A stretch of DNA of 64,000 nt from an uncultured Loktanella sp. Its GTDB lineage: Bacteria; Pseudomonadota; Alphaproteobacteria; Rhodobacterales; Rhodobacteraceae. A program made the translations under genes and the position numbers. The notes under the pieces are model-generated. The model did not search any database, was not told where the DNA came from, and saw only the letters and a list, made by a program, of their open reading frames with translations. Of this stretch, positions 1 through 9,068 are shown piece by piece; within the stretch, counting starts at the first letter, position 1; every line of letters begins with the position of its first letter. The stretch is from contig CAKZNT010000053.1 of the NCBI GenBank assembly GCA_937132065.1, positions 1 through 64,000 of the forward strand, given 5' to 3'.

Positions 1-1
1 T

Positions 2-790
2 CGAGACGAAATTACAAAAGATCCAATTAAAGGCATGACATTTGGAGATAATAGCTACATAAAGGTAGGTGCAAAGACGACGACCATATTTTACCAAGGC
101 GAAGATATAAACGGTGATGATGTTGAAGTACACATAAATATGTCCCACACTGAAACTGGCGCACAGTCTGGCGATAGTAATATATATCTAGAAAATAACA
201 AAGATCACTATTGGGGCCTTAAAATGATTGCGCCTCGCGGTGAAGTGACTGCAAAGCTTAAATCTGATGGTTCACTTAGCACTCTCAAGCTTAAGGGCTA
301 TCTAGACCATGGAAATGCAACCGCTAAAGTGCCTGATTTCTCTGATCATTGGTATCGGCTCATCTTCTTTTCAGACAAATGGACGATAGACCTGCATGAA
401 ATCACTCCCAAATTTATCTATGGTCTTAAAAAACCACAAATGCTTTATGTCGCAAAAAACAATCAGTCAATCGGAATGTTTGCAGATTGGGAGTATGTTG
501 ATGGAGGGTTTGTATCTCACCAACACTCCCCTTATGACCCGCCCAAGCGCTGGGAATTAAACCTTGAACGTGATGACCTGAAAATTAAAGGCACTGTAAC
601 GGTGGCAAAAGAAGTATTGGCGATTGATGTGCTTGGCTCAGTAAGCTGGGCCGTTCGAATGCTTGTAAAAGCATTTTACTCAAATGCATGGCAGCATTAT
701 TTTTTAGTCGATGTGGCGTTAACCATTGAGCATAACGGCATCACTGAACAGGTAAAGGGTACCGGCATGGCAACAGCTGAGTACTATTAA
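2..790 (+). CDS. hypothetical protein, 5' end outside window
   Basis: The frame is open to the left edge of the window: codons before the first ATG at 35 contain no stop, so the gene is probably cut by the window and the true start is unknown. The visible protein, about 260 residues, has no signal peptide or membrane span in view. It is rich in alternating hydrophobic and polar residues with many Trp and Tyr (WGLKMIAPRG, FADWEYVDGG), which suggests a beta-barrel or lipocalin/AttH-like fold. That is only an impression of composition. I do not recognise the family and assign no function. The next gene is convergent and ends 67 bases away. Confidence 0.6.
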   Translation, partial: RDEITKDPIKGMTFGDNSYIKVGAKTTTIFYQGEDINGDDVEVHINMSHTETGAQSGDSNIYLENNKDHYWGLKMIAPRGEVTAKLKSDGSLSTLKLKGYLDHGNATAKVPDFSDHWYRLIFFSDKWTIDLHEITPKFIYGLKKPQMLYVAKNNQSIGMFADWEYVDGGFVSHQHSPYDPPKRWELNLERDDLKIKGTVTVAKEVLAIDVLGSVSWAVRMLVKAFYSNAWQHYFLVDVALTIEHNGITEQVKGTGMATAEYY

Positions 791-857
791 TCGCTAACAG
801 CGCCCACCTTGGTCGAGGCCCTAACCCACCACATAGCGGTTAAGCATTACACCCTTA

Positions 858-1307
858 CTATGCTTCGCATAAAACAGCTTGAGTCACGCTTTTATAAGCT
901 GTCGGAGCTTGTATATTCGTTTGTTTTTTATCACAAAGTTCACTTTCGTTAAGTAGTTTGATTGCCCAGCTTTCATCTACACCATCCAAACCGATAGTCT
1001 TAAGCGGCTCAACTGTTGTAGACGTTCTATGCGTACTTTTAATATTCACGGAGCTGTCTAGCACTATTTCTGGGTCTTCTAAAGACGCTTCTAAATGCTT
1101 TTGGGCGACTAAAGTAGTGTTATTACTAAGTTCGTAGGTTTTATTAAACTCAGCGTATAGATCATTTGTTTCTTGGAGCGTTAATGACTCTTCACGCGCC
1201 TTGTTTGCAATATCAATAAGCATCTGTGTACGCTCAGCAAGCTTTCTGGACTGCTCATTACGGTAGCTTGATGTTGGGTACTCACTAAACGACTTGGCGA
1301 CTGACAT
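858..1307 (-). CDS. hypothetical protein, 149 aa
   Basis: The start ATG at 1307 is preceded on the minus strand by a good ribosome binding site (AAGGAGAG, about 6 bases upstream), which supports a real gene. The protein is polar and Ser/Thr/Glu-rich, with a probable helical N-terminal half (about residues 15-75). It has no transmembrane segment, signal peptide or recognisable motif. It stands alone, convergent with the preceding gene and with about 380 bases of empty sequence upstream. Function unknown. Confidence 0.6.
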   Translation of the reverse strand: MSVAKSFSEYPTSSYRNEQSRKLAERTQMLIDIANKAREESLTLQETNDLYAEFNKTYELSNNTTLVAQKHLEASLEDPEIVLDSSVNIKSTHRTSTTVEPLKTIGLDGVDESWAIKLLNESELCDKKQTNIQAPTAYKSVTQAVLCEA

Positions 1308-1690
1308 AATTCTCTCCTTGTAAATGCCTTCTTCGACTTCTATACGCAGGATTAACCTGCACAGCGTTCAAAGGTTTAATTTTCACATTAAAAACAGGGC
1401 AATTGAATCGATATGAGAGGAGGAAAACAAGGCTAGATGACACCTTATTCTTAAATATAAAACAGATACTTGCGTAAGCTGTTATGATTTATTCATCCCT
1501 GTTTATTATTGTAAATTTCGATAGCATCCTGACAGGACGCCATCATAAGGAGATCATCGCCAAGGGTCAATAGCCGTTTTCTTACATTTTAGTCTAAAAA
1601 ACAAACTATTTTTTGCTTGATCGGTGCGATGATAGTCATCAAATCGCTATTACTTCGTGACTTTTCATGCAGACGTGTAACCTCACATCT
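1308..1690. other. intergenic stretch, nothing recognised
   Basis: About 380 AT-rich bases between the start of the hypothetical gene at 1307 and the end of the HpcH/HpaI gene at 1691. It must hold the promoter of the 149-aa gene and the end of the upstream operon. I see no open frame, tRNA or strong hairpin with a T-run. Confidence 0.5.
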
Positions 1691-2572
1691 TCACGCCCCA
1701 AGTGCCTGAGCATTACGTAATAGCTCTTTAGCGCGCTCAACCACCGGTAAATCTATCATTTTACCCTTATACTCTACCGCACCTTTGCCTGCAGCAAGCC
1801 CCGCTTCAAAAGCTTGAATTAAGCCTTGCGCATTTTCAACTTCCATTGCAGTTGGTGTCAGTTCTTCATTGATGACAGCGACCTGTTTAGGGTGAATACA
1901 AAACGCCCCCACAAACCCTAGCTGCTTTGCAAATTGAATCGTTTTTCTAAACGCTTCCAAATCACTATAATCGGCAATCGAACCAGGAAACCCAAGCGGC
2001 ATAATATTTGCGCGGCGACAAGCCAGCGCAACCATTTGGTTCGGTAATAAGAGCGTTTGCGGCAAAGGCTGCATACCCGCTGTTGCAGAAAAGTCTTCTG
2101 ACCCCAATATCATCGCGACAACTCTTGGATCAGAACCCGCGAGAGCATCTAATTTTGGTAATGCGTCTACCGATTCAACCATTAGAATCAATGCGGTATG
2201 TCCCTCAGGTAAACCCTTGTCTTTTTCCAGCTGAGATATGCGTTGAGAAAAATCTCTTATTTGAGCCTCTGATTCTACTTTGGGCACCACGATTGCTTTA
2301 ACACTTTCATCTATAGAGGCTTCAATATCTAACAAAGCAAACCGAGCATCTAGATTAATACGTACCAAAGCATCCGCGCCCCCCTGACTCACAACCTTAG
2401 CGGCCGGAATAACACACTCTCTGGCTTCGGCTTTCTGAGCTAAAGGAACACTATCTTCTAAATCTAAAATATAAGCATCAGCACCCCGTGTATGGGCTTT
2501 TGCAACAAATTTTTCAATATGTACTGGAATAAAAAGCGCTGTACGCCAGCCTGGATAGCTTATTTTTTGCAT
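1691..2572 (-). CDS. HpcH/HpaI (CitE-like) CoA-ester lyase, probable citramalyl-CoA lyase
   Basis: A 293-residue TIM-barrel lyase. Visible family motifs are the metal-site block GADAYILDLEDSVP near the N-terminus, the VPKVES strand, the ILGSEDFSA block and CIHPKQV near the C-terminus. The family cleaves malyl-, beta-methylmalyl- or citramalyl-CoA to acetyl- or propionyl-CoA plus a keto acid. It looks closer to the compact CitE/Ccl type than to the longer Mcl1 of the ethylmalonyl-CoA pathway. Last gene of the minus-strand operon with the CoA-transferase and MaoC protein, which supports (S)-citramalyl-CoA cleavage to acetyl-CoA and pyruvate. I chose ATG 2572; a TTG at 2599 would add nine residues. 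Substrate is inferred from context. Confidence 0.8.
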   Translation of the reverse strand: MQKISYPGWRTALFIPVHIEKFVAKAHTRGADAYILDLEDSVPLAQKAEARECVIPAAKVVSQGGADALVRINLDARFALLDIEASIDESVKAIVVPKVESEAQIRDFSQRISQLEKDKGLPEGHTALILMVESVDALPKLDALAGSDPRVVAMILGSEDFSATAGMQPLPQTLLLPNQMVALACRRANIMPLGFPGSIADYSDLEAFRKTIQFAKQLGFVGAFCIHPKQVAVINEELTPTAMEVENAQGLIQAFEAGLAAGKGAVEYKGKMIDLPVVERAKELLRNAQALGA

Positions 2573-2611
2573 ATTTTTTCTCGATTTCAATATTACCAAG
2601 CAGTGCCTAGT

Positions 2612-3466
2612 TTACTCATCAGACAATTCGGCTTTCACAGTCATGCATAACGCATTATCTTGGTCTGCTGACCAAAGCGATAAAGCACTACCTTCTTGCT
2701 TACCCGAAACAGTAAAAGATTGATTGTCAAACGTCGGCCTGACAGCTCTAAATTTGAATTTCTTCAGCGTTTTATCTTTAATATTTTTTCGCTGTAACTC
2801 TAACAATAGCGTAACCAACAATGGGCCATGGACCACTAAAGCAGTATACAGCTCTTCTTCCGTCGCGTAGGTGCGGTCATAATGAATACGATGGCCATTA
2901 TAGGTTAGTGCTGAATATCGGAATAATAGCACGGGGTCAGGATTAACCATCTGTGAAAAATCATGCTCTTCAGGCGCATTTTTAGCCGGTGGAAGCCCTG
3001 CATCCGCAGCGGGTTGTTCACGATAAACAATATTCTGTATCTGACGAATACATAACACGCCATTCTGAGATATTTCATGCTTAACATTCACAAACACCAA
3101 TGTACCCGTACTACCCGCTTTCAGCTCTACCGATTCAATCGTCGATAGGCGTGTGGCTGCTTGGCCAATCACCAAAGCATTAAACAACTCCACTTCGCCT
3201 GCAGCCCACATTCTACGTGGTAACGGTACTGGCGGTAAAAACCCTCCTTTATCAGGATGGCCATCCAATCCTGTTGCCGAAGCTTTTGGTGTTGCCAAAA
3301 AGTACATCCACTCCCAAAAAGGAGGTAGTGCGTCACCCTTTTGAGGTATCACGTCATTGTCTAAAGCGGCAGCTAAAGCTTGTGCTTGAAATAAACTAAT
3401 ATCATCTTCTTTAGTTTCTTGCTTGCCGACCCACTCTTGTAAATAGGTAATATTAATATCGGTCAT
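2612..3466 (-). CDS. MaoC/FAS1-type dehydratase, mesaconyl-C4-CoA or itaconyl-CoA hydratase-like
   Basis: A 284-residue protein of the HTD2/FAS1-like dehydratase group, the family of mesaconyl-C4-CoA hydratase (Meh, 3-hydroxypropionate bicycle) and itaconyl-CoA hydratase (Ich, itaconate degradation). Visible marks are the PFWEWMYF segment, the LPPVPLPRRMWAAGEVE block typical of this subgroup, and a C-terminal hot-dog segment around LTYNGHRIHYDRTYAT with the His/Asp pair expected of the active site. Expected product is (S)-citramalyl-CoA. It sits between the CoA-transferase (86 bases upstream) and the lyase (ATG 39 bases downstream), all on one strand. The alternative is hydration of mesaconyl-C1-CoA, but that enzyme (Mch) is longer with two complete hot-dog domains. 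Confidence 0.8.
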   Translation of the reverse strand: MTDINITYLQEWVGKQETKEDDISLFQAQALAAALDNDVIPQKGDALPPFWEWMYFLATPKASATGLDGHPDKGGFLPPVPLPRRMWAAGEVELFNALVIGQAATRLSTIESVELKAGSTGTLVFVNVKHEISQNGVLCIRQIQNIVYREQPAADAGLPPAKNAPEEHDFSQMVNPDPVLLFRYSALTYNGHRIHYDRTYATEEELYTALVVHGPLLVTLLLELQRKNIKDKTLKKFKFRAVRPTFDNQSFTVSGKQEGSALSLWSADQDNALCMTVKAELSDE

Positions 3467-3552
3467 GTCTGTATCACTTGTTATTTTCAGGGTAATTGAG
3501 TGACTCGCGTACTGCCACTAACTTTCAGATTAATGAAGCCTTACCATTGTTA

Positions 3553-4773
3553 TCACGCCCCTTCAGGGCCGGCGATAATGCCATTATCATGTAATTTTCC
3601 AATTTCAGCCGAACTTAAACCCACCACATCAGCCAGTACTTCGTCTGTTTGCTCACCTAGTTTCGGCGCTGGTTTTGCTGGCATGCGCTCAAAAGCTGAA
3701 AAATCCCAAGGCGCTCCGGCTGCCATATAGGAACCAATACCTGGTTGCTTTATTTGAGTGAACATTGGGTTGTCTAAAGAACAATCAGGATTCGTTTCAA
3801 CCATTCCTTTCACCGTGTCATATTTACTCCAACACACACCGTTTTGATTAAATACCTTTTCAAGATCTGCGTAGGTTTGTTTTGAAATATACGCATGAAA
3901 ATACGCAGAGATTTCGTCTCGTGACTCAAAACGATCACCTTCTTTGGAAAAATCTCTACCTAATTTGACGGCTAAATCTTGCATGGCTTGTTCAGTGCCT
4001 GTCGCAATACAAAGTGATTTCCATTGGCGCTTTGTTAAGCCGATCACCATCACACGCGCATGATCTAAGGTCGTAAAGTCGCACCCATAGGCTCCGTAAA
4101 GATAATTTCCAAAGCGTTCACGTTCTTCACCCAATTGCGCTTCAGCAATAAAGCCTAAATGCCCCATCACGGCCATTGCCGCATCAGCCAAAGCAATTTT
4201 TGCATGCTGGCCTTCGCCCGTTCGGGTACGGTGTCGTTCTGCTGCGAGTAGCCCCAGCGCGGCCATTTGCCCTGTTACTAAGTCCCAAGCGGGTAATACA
4301 TGGTTAGCCGGTGTGTTACTGTCAGCAGGCCCTGTTAGGAATGGCAAACCAATAGAAGGGTTTACAGTATAATCAACGGCTGAACCACCATGACGATCGC
4401 CCTGCACCGTGAGTTGAATTAAGTCAGGACGCACTGCCGATAAGTCTTCGTAAGACAACCAACCCTTTGGAGGAAAATTGGTCAGCAACATCCCCGCTTC
4501 TTTCCCTGGCGCAGTGATTATTTGCTTAGCAAGCTCAGAGCCTTCAGGTGATCTAAAATTTATCGCGACAGAGCGTTTTGATTTATTAAGCCCTGCCCAA
4601 AATAAGCTAGCATTATCTTTGGTCACTGGCCAGCGCCGGTAGTCTAATCCACCACCGATGGCATCTATTCTTATCACATCAGCTCCTAACTGCGCTAATG
4701 TCATTCCGCCAAGCGGTGCGGCGACAAATGCTGACGCCTCGACAACACGCATACCTGATAATATAGCCTTCAT
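3553..4773 (-). CDS. CoA-transferase family III (mesaconyl/itaconate-type)
   Basis: A 406-residue family III (CaiB/BaiF/formyl-CoA transferase) enzyme. The N-terminal MRVVEASAFVAAPLGGMTLAQLGADVI block and the segment IALADAAMAVMGHLG are visible; the Asp in the latter aligns with the family's catalytic aspartate that carries the acyl-CoA anhydride. Length is normal. First gene of a three-gene minus-strand operon with a Meh/Ich-like hydratase and an HpcH lyase. That trio matches both the Mct-Meh-lyase branch of the 3-hydroxypropionate bicycle, where Mct moves CoA within mesaconyl-CoA from C1 to C4, and the Ict-Ich-Ccl itaconate pathway. The nearby mcd gene, which makes mesaconyl-C1-CoA, favours the first reading. 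Confidence 0.82.
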   Translation of the reverse strand: MKAILSGMRVVEASAFVAAPLGGMTLAQLGADVIRIDAIGGGLDYRRWPVTKDNASLFWAGLNKSKRSVAINFRSPEGSELAKQIITAPGKEAGMLLTNFPPKGWLSYEDLSAVRPDLIQLTVQGDRHGGSAVDYTVNPSIGLPFLTGPADSNTPANHVLPAWDLVTGQMAALGLLAAERHRTRTGEGQHAKIALADAAMAVMGHLGFIAEAQLGEERERFGNYLYGAYGCDFTTLDHARVMVIGLTKRQWKSLCIATGTEQAMQDLAVKLGRDFSKEGDRFESRDEISAYFHAYISKQTYADLEKVFNQNGVCWSKYDTVKGMVETNPDCSLDNPMFTQIKQPGIGSYMAAGAPWDFSAFERMPAKPAPKLGEQTDEVLADVVGLSSAEIGKLHDNGIIAGPEGA

Positions 4774-4942
4774 ATTTCTTTGCTCATTTTGATTAAATTT
4801 TGATCATCAATATTTACTAGCTAAACACTGTCCCTAATATTATAAATAGGATAAACCAGACATATTTTTAAATCTACCGATTGACCTTGGACGATGCGCT
4901 AAATTTGTTCTATTCTGCATAAAAAAATTGGTTTATTTTCCT
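4774..4942. promoter_or_regulatory. divergent promoter region
   Basis: 169 AT-rich bases between the divergent CoA-transferase operon and the oxidoreductase. It must contain both promoters. I see no clear regulator palindrome. Confidence 0.4.
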
Positions 4943-5965
4943 ATGCATGCACTCATTTTAACAGAAGCAAACAACCCAGATAGTTTAGTGTTAATGGACG
5001 TCCCCATGACGTCGCCTAAAGAGGGAGAGATACGTCTCAAATTAACTTCTGTTGGTTTAAACAGAGGGGATTTACTTTATACACAAAACCGCTACTTTAT
5101 AAAGCCTGATTCAGGCAGTCGACTAGGGTTTGAAGGCTCAGGTATTGTAGATGAAATCGGTCCCAATACGCACACCCAGCTAAAAATTGGTGATCGCGTT
5201 GGGTTGTCGCCTCTTGATTTTGACGTACAGACACAAGGCTGTCTTGCGGAGTATGGCTGCTACTCACTAAATGCCATTCTAAAAACCCCTTCCGAAATAC
5301 AAGATTCAGATAGTGGTGCGATCTGGATGGCATATTTTACCGCCTGGGGCGGGCTCGTTAATTCAGGCGAACTGGTTAAAGGAGAGGTCGTTGTCATTAC
5401 GGCCGCATCGAGCTCTGTTGGCATTGCTGCAATTCAAATTGCCAATATGATCGGGGCAATTCCTATCGCGACAACCACTTCAGAGGATAAAGCACGAGCA
5501 TTGCTTGAACTCGGCGCAAAGCATGTCATCGTCCTTCCGAATCACAAGACCGCAAATTTAAGTGACAATATTAATCATTATGTCAAAAGCATCATGTCGT
5601 TCACAGATAACCATGGAAGCGACTTAGTCTTTGATGCGGTTGCGGGTCCAATGAGCCATGCCTTAATAAAAGGTTCAAAGCGCGAAGGTAGACTCATCAT
5701 TCAAGGCATGCTAGACAGAATGCCGATGGATATTCATGCAGGCGTATTAATGAAACGCTTGTTAACGCTTAAAGGCTATACGGTTGATCAAACGCTCTCC
5801 CATAAACTAGAGAAAGCCCAAGCCGTCACAGCAATACAAAAAGGCTTTAATAACAATCAGTTAAAACCTGTCATTGCAAAGCATTTTAAATTGGATCACT
5901 TCAACCAAGCTTTTACTTACCTCAAATCAAACCAGCACCTAGGGAAAGTCGTGATAACACCCTAA
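4943..5965 (+). CDS. zinc-free MDR oxidoreductase, NADPH:quinone reductase-like
   Basis: A medium-chain dehydrogenase/reductase of 340 residues. The N-terminal GroES-like domain (LTSVGLNRGDLLYTQNRY) lacks the Cys/His ligands for catalytic or structural zinc. The Rossmann domain carries the nucleotide-binding stretch ITAASSSVGIAAIQIA. This is the quinone oxidoreductase/zeta-crystallin subgroup, which also holds enoyl-CoA reductases. It is too short to be crotonyl-CoA carboxylase/reductase (Ccr), which would fit the neighbouring pathway. I prefer ATG 4943 (MHALILTE) to the TTG at 4928. Divergent from the CoA-transferase operon. Substrate unknown. Confidence 0.75.
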   Translation: MHALILTEANNPDSLVLMDVPMTSPKEGEIRLKLTSVGLNRGDLLYTQNRYFIKPDSGSRLGFEGSGIVDEIGPNTHTQLKIGDRVGLSPLDFDVQTQGCLAEYGCYSLNAILKTPSEIQDSDSGAIWMAYFTAWGGLVNSGELVKGEVVVITAASSSVGIAAIQIANMIGAIPIATTTSEDKARALLELGAKHVIVLPNHKTANLSDNINHYVKSIMSFTDNHGSDLVFDAVAGPMSHALIKGSKREGRLIIQGMLDRMPMDIHAGVLMKRLLTLKGYTVDQTLSHKLEKAQAVTAIQKGFNNNQLKPVIAKHFKLDHFNQAFTYLKSNQHLGKVVITP

Positions 5966-6044
5966 CAATTGTATTTTTTTCATACAATGTATTTTTTAGA
6001 CTATACTTTTATAAACACCCATTATTAATAAGGTAAAATTCTGA

Positions 6045-7181
6045 ATGCACAGCTACAACGAACAACTTCTAGCACGTGCATTATTCGACCTTACTATGCG
6101 CGCTAAAAGCGGCATTTTAACTTATGCTTGTATTTGGCTCATTCTGGCTTTCAGTTATGAGATAAATACAAACCACCCTGCTTTTTTCATCATTAACTCC
6201 GCTACAATTTTCTTAATTTTTGTCTCGCGTGTCTGGCATTTTTTATTACTTAAGAAACAACCGCATAATAATGTATATAAAATGAGCTACTGGCTTGAAC
6301 TGACAATTCTTGCGGCTGCCGCTCACTGGGGAACCATGACCGCGTGGATCTTGTACAATGACAGTTTAAATGATTTACAAACAGTCATTCTAATTATTAC
6401 CCCCGCCATTGCACTAGGTGGCGCCTGTACACTCAGTATTTCATCAAAAATACGCATGCTTTACCCTACGCTTATGTTTATACCATTTATCGGCATACTG
6501 GTTTATCAAGCTGATACACAAAGTTTAAGTCTCGCTGCAATCACCAGTATTGGTCTGGTTTATATATTTACGGCAACCAAAGCAACACATGACGATTATT
6601 GGGCAGCTGTCACCAATCATATGGTCGCTGAAGAACGCGCTCAACTCATGGAAAAACTCAGCACAACAGACCCATTAACGCAGCTTAAAAACAGAATGTA
6701 TTTTGATAAAAAATTTGAAAAAGAATGGCTAAACTGCACCAACCTAAAACGTCCTATCAGCCTGGTCATGCTCGATTTAGATTTTTTTAAAAAAATTAAT
6801 GATAATTATGGGCATGTTTTCGGTGATGAATGTTTAAAAGCGGTGGCCTCAACCATTAGTCAAATTGCCACTCGGCCGACTGATTGCGTTGCACGTTATG
6901 GCGGAGAAGAATTCGTTATCCTACTCCCCAACACCGATGACGAAACAACAAAAATGCTCGCTTTAAGGATGATTAACGCAATTGCAAGCTTAGTACTTAA
7001 TTACCAAGGTGAAAAAATTAGTTTGACCTGCTCCATCGGTGGTTCCACTATTACGCCTCAAATTAAAGCTAACCAAACCTCTCTGCTGAAAGCTGCAGAC
7101 TCTGCGCTCTACCAAGCAAAAGATGCTGGCAGAAATTGTTACCGCTCAAATACAACCCACGCAATAGCAGAGCATTCATAA
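6045..7181 (+). CDS. membrane diguanylate cyclase (GGDEF)
   Basis: A 378-residue protein with a hydrophobic N-terminal half (about residues 20-185, five or six predicted membrane spans) and a C-terminal GGDEF domain that makes cyclic di-GMP from two GTP. The active-site loop reads YGGEEF, a functional variant. An RPTD motif lies exactly five residues before it and matches the RxxD inhibitory site, so product inhibition is expected. The DPLTQLKNR start of the domain and the DLDFFKKINDNYGH metal/substrate block are present. A short linker after the membrane part (around AAVTNHMVAEERAQLMEKL) probably forms the signalling helix. Start ATG 6045 has AAGGT upstream. The sensed signal is unknown. Confidence 0.9.
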   Translation: MHSYNEQLLARALFDLTMRAKSGILTYACIWLILAFSYEINTNHPAFFIINSATIFLIFVSRVWHFLLLKKQPHNNVYKMSYWLELTILAAAAHWGTMTAWILYNDSLNDLQTVILIITPAIALGGACTLSISSKIRMLYPTLMFIPFIGILVYQADTQSLSLAAITSIGLVYIFTATKATHDDYWAAVTNHMVAEERAQLMEKLSTTDPLTQLKNRMYFDKKFEKEWLNCTNLKRPISLVMLDLDFFKKINDNYGHVFGDECLKAVASTISQIATRPTDCVARYGGEEFVILLPNTDDETTKMLALRMINAIASLVLNYQGEKISLTCSIGGSTITPQIKANQTSLLKAADSALYQAKDAGRNCYRSNTTHAIAEHS

Positions 7182-7364
7182 AAGCCCAAGATATCGACTA
7201 AATATGCTGCTACTTTAACCTTTGGAATGGTCTCTAGGTCATTTTTCACGCTCTACATCACATCAAGTCTCTTTTTTTAAGATTTACTTTCCTATAACAT
7301 GCCTTGTTAATAACGTTAATATACCTTTTAACTCTAATGCATAAATTCGCTAGGAGAGACCACA

Positions 7365-9035
7365 TTGTCTCAAAATTCTTCAGATAGTATTTCGCAAGCA
7401 CGCACTGTTGTCGCACAAGCTCAAGGCGCTATTGATTCAGCTCTTAGTCACATTAAAAGTTTATGCATGAATGAGTCAGGGCGACTATCAGGTAGTAAAT
7501 TAGACGAGTATCAACTTGTGTCTTATGATTTAGCCTATTCTTCAGCTGAGTTGGCCGCAGCGCGCGTTTTTTGTGATTTTGCAGAGAATACAACGACAAC
7601 AGGTGAATTAGAAGAACAACTGGCACTGATGTTCTGTGCCGAAATGGTGCATAACACGAAAGGCCGTTTAGCAGCGCGTCGAAATGAATATGGACTTTCA
7701 CCAGAAGCCTTTACAACCGCTTTTGAAAGTCAAGCAACGCAAGATTTTGTTCAAACCTACCAACAAACATCCCAACTCGTTGACTTAGGTAAACTCATGC
7801 TTGAACAAGATGGGCATACGGTCGATGCTCAACTTGATGAAGATAAGCAAATTATGCGTGAGTCATTTCAACGCTTTGCAACCGACGTCGTCATGCCAAA
7901 AGCTGAGCACATTCACCGTGATGACTTAATGATTCCGGATGAAATACTAAAGCCTCTTGTTGAAATGGGCTGTTTTGGTTTATCGATCCCTGAAGAATAT
8001 GACGGCCTATTAGTCGACGGAAAAGAAGATAACCTTGGAATGATCGTTGTAACAGAAGAACTTTCTCGTGGTTCTCTAGCAGCAGCCGGGAGTTTGATTA
8101 CTCGACCTGAAATTTTATCTCGCGCACTTTTAGCCGGTGGCACCGCTGAACAAAAGCAACATTGGCTGCCTAAATTGGCATGGGCAGACCCCTTTTGCGC
8201 TGTCGCAATCACTGAACCTGATTTTGGTTCAGACGTTGCAGGCATGAAATTAAAAGCCGAAAAAGTCGACGGCGGTTGGGTGCTTAATGGTGCAAAAACA
8301 TGGTGTACCTTTGGCGGCAAAGCCGGTGTACTTCTAACGCTTGCAAGAACAAACCCTGAGCCCGGTTTAGGTCACAAAGGCTTAAGTATGTTTTTAGTCG
8401 AAAAGCCCTCGACTGACGGCCATGAGTTCAGCCATAAATTAGAAAATGGCGGCACTATATCGGGTAAAGCAATTCCGACAATCGGTTATCGAGGCATGCA
8501 TTCGTTTGATGTTTTCTTTGACAATGTATTTGTTCCCGACAGTCATTTACTAGGTGGTGAAGCAGGCTTAGGCAAAGGCTTTTACTACACAATGGCAGGC
8601 TTCTCAGGGGGACGTATCCAAACAGCGGCCCGCGCAAATGGCGTCATGCAGGCAGCTTTTGAGAAAGCGATCAGTTACTCAAAAGAGCGTAAAGTGTTTG
8701 GCGAGCCTTTGGGCAACTACCAACTTACACTTGTTAAACTCGCACGTATGGCAACACTTATGACCGCTTCTCGCCAGTTTACGTATGCTGTTGGGCGACT
8801 AATGGATGAAGGTAAAGGGCAAATGGAAGCGAGTTTAGTTAAACTTTTTGCGTGTAAATCATCAGAATGGCTAACACGTGAAGCAATGCAAATACATGGT
8901 GGCATGGGGTATGCTGAAGAGTCTGCCGTTAGTCGTTACTGGATTGATGCCCGAGTATTGTCAATATTTGAAGGTGCAGAAGAAACATTAGCCCTTAAAG
9001 TTATCGCTCGCTCATTGCTTGAAAATGCAGCATAA
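7365..9035 (+). CDS. mcd: methylsuccinyl-CoA dehydrogenase
   Basis: Flavin-dependent acyl-CoA dehydrogenase of 556 residues. It oxidises (2S)-methylsuccinyl-CoA to mesaconyl-C1-CoA in the ethylmalonyl-CoA pathway. The length and the extra N-terminal helical domain of about 150 residues are specific to Mcd; ordinary acyl-CoA dehydrogenases have about 380. Also present are the subfamily stretch ISGKAIPTIGYRGMHSFDV, the FAD/substrate block AITEPDFGSDVAGMKL, and the C-terminal ARVLSIFEGAEE with the expected catalytic glutamate in IFEG. The start is TTG 7365 behind a strong GGAGAG (7353-7358, six bases away); no nearby ATG fits as well. The ecm gene follows 33 bases later on the same strand, as pathway partners. 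Confidence 0.9.
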   Translation: MSQNSSDSISQARTVVAQAQGAIDSALSHIKSLCMNESGRLSGSKLDEYQLVSYDLAYSSAELAAARVFCDFAENTTTTGELEEQLALMFCAEMVHNTKGRLAARRNEYGLSPEAFTTAFESQATQDFVQTYQQTSQLVDLGKLMLEQDGHTVDAQLDEDKQIMRESFQRFATDVVMPKAEHIHRDDLMIPDEILKPLVEMGCFGLSIPEEYDGLLVDGKEDNLGMIVVTEELSRGSLAAAGSLITRPEILSRALLAGGTAEQKQHWLPKLAWADPFCAVAITEPDFGSDVAGMKLKAEKVDGGWVLNGAKTWCTFGGKAGVLLTLARTNPEPGLGHKGLSMFLVEKPSTDGHEFSHKLENGGTISGKAIPTIGYRGMHSFDVFFDNVFVPDSHLLGGEAGLGKGFYYTMAGFSGGRIQTAARANGVMQAAFEKAISYSKERKVFGEPLGNYQLTLVKLARMATLMTASRQFTYAVGRLMDEGKGQMEASLVKLFACKSSEWLTREAMQIHGGMGYAEESAVSRYWIDARVLSIFEGAEETLALKVIARSLLENAA

Positions 9036-9068
9036 ATCTAGCGTAAATAGTCACTTGGAGTCACCGGA

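Noticed and set aside
4943-5965. Crotonyl-CoA carboxylase/reductase (Ccr) to complete the ethylmalonyl-CoA pathway
   Set aside because: Too short by about 80-100 residues and lacking the Ccr-specific N-terminal sequences; it is an ordinary quinone-reductase-like MDR protein.
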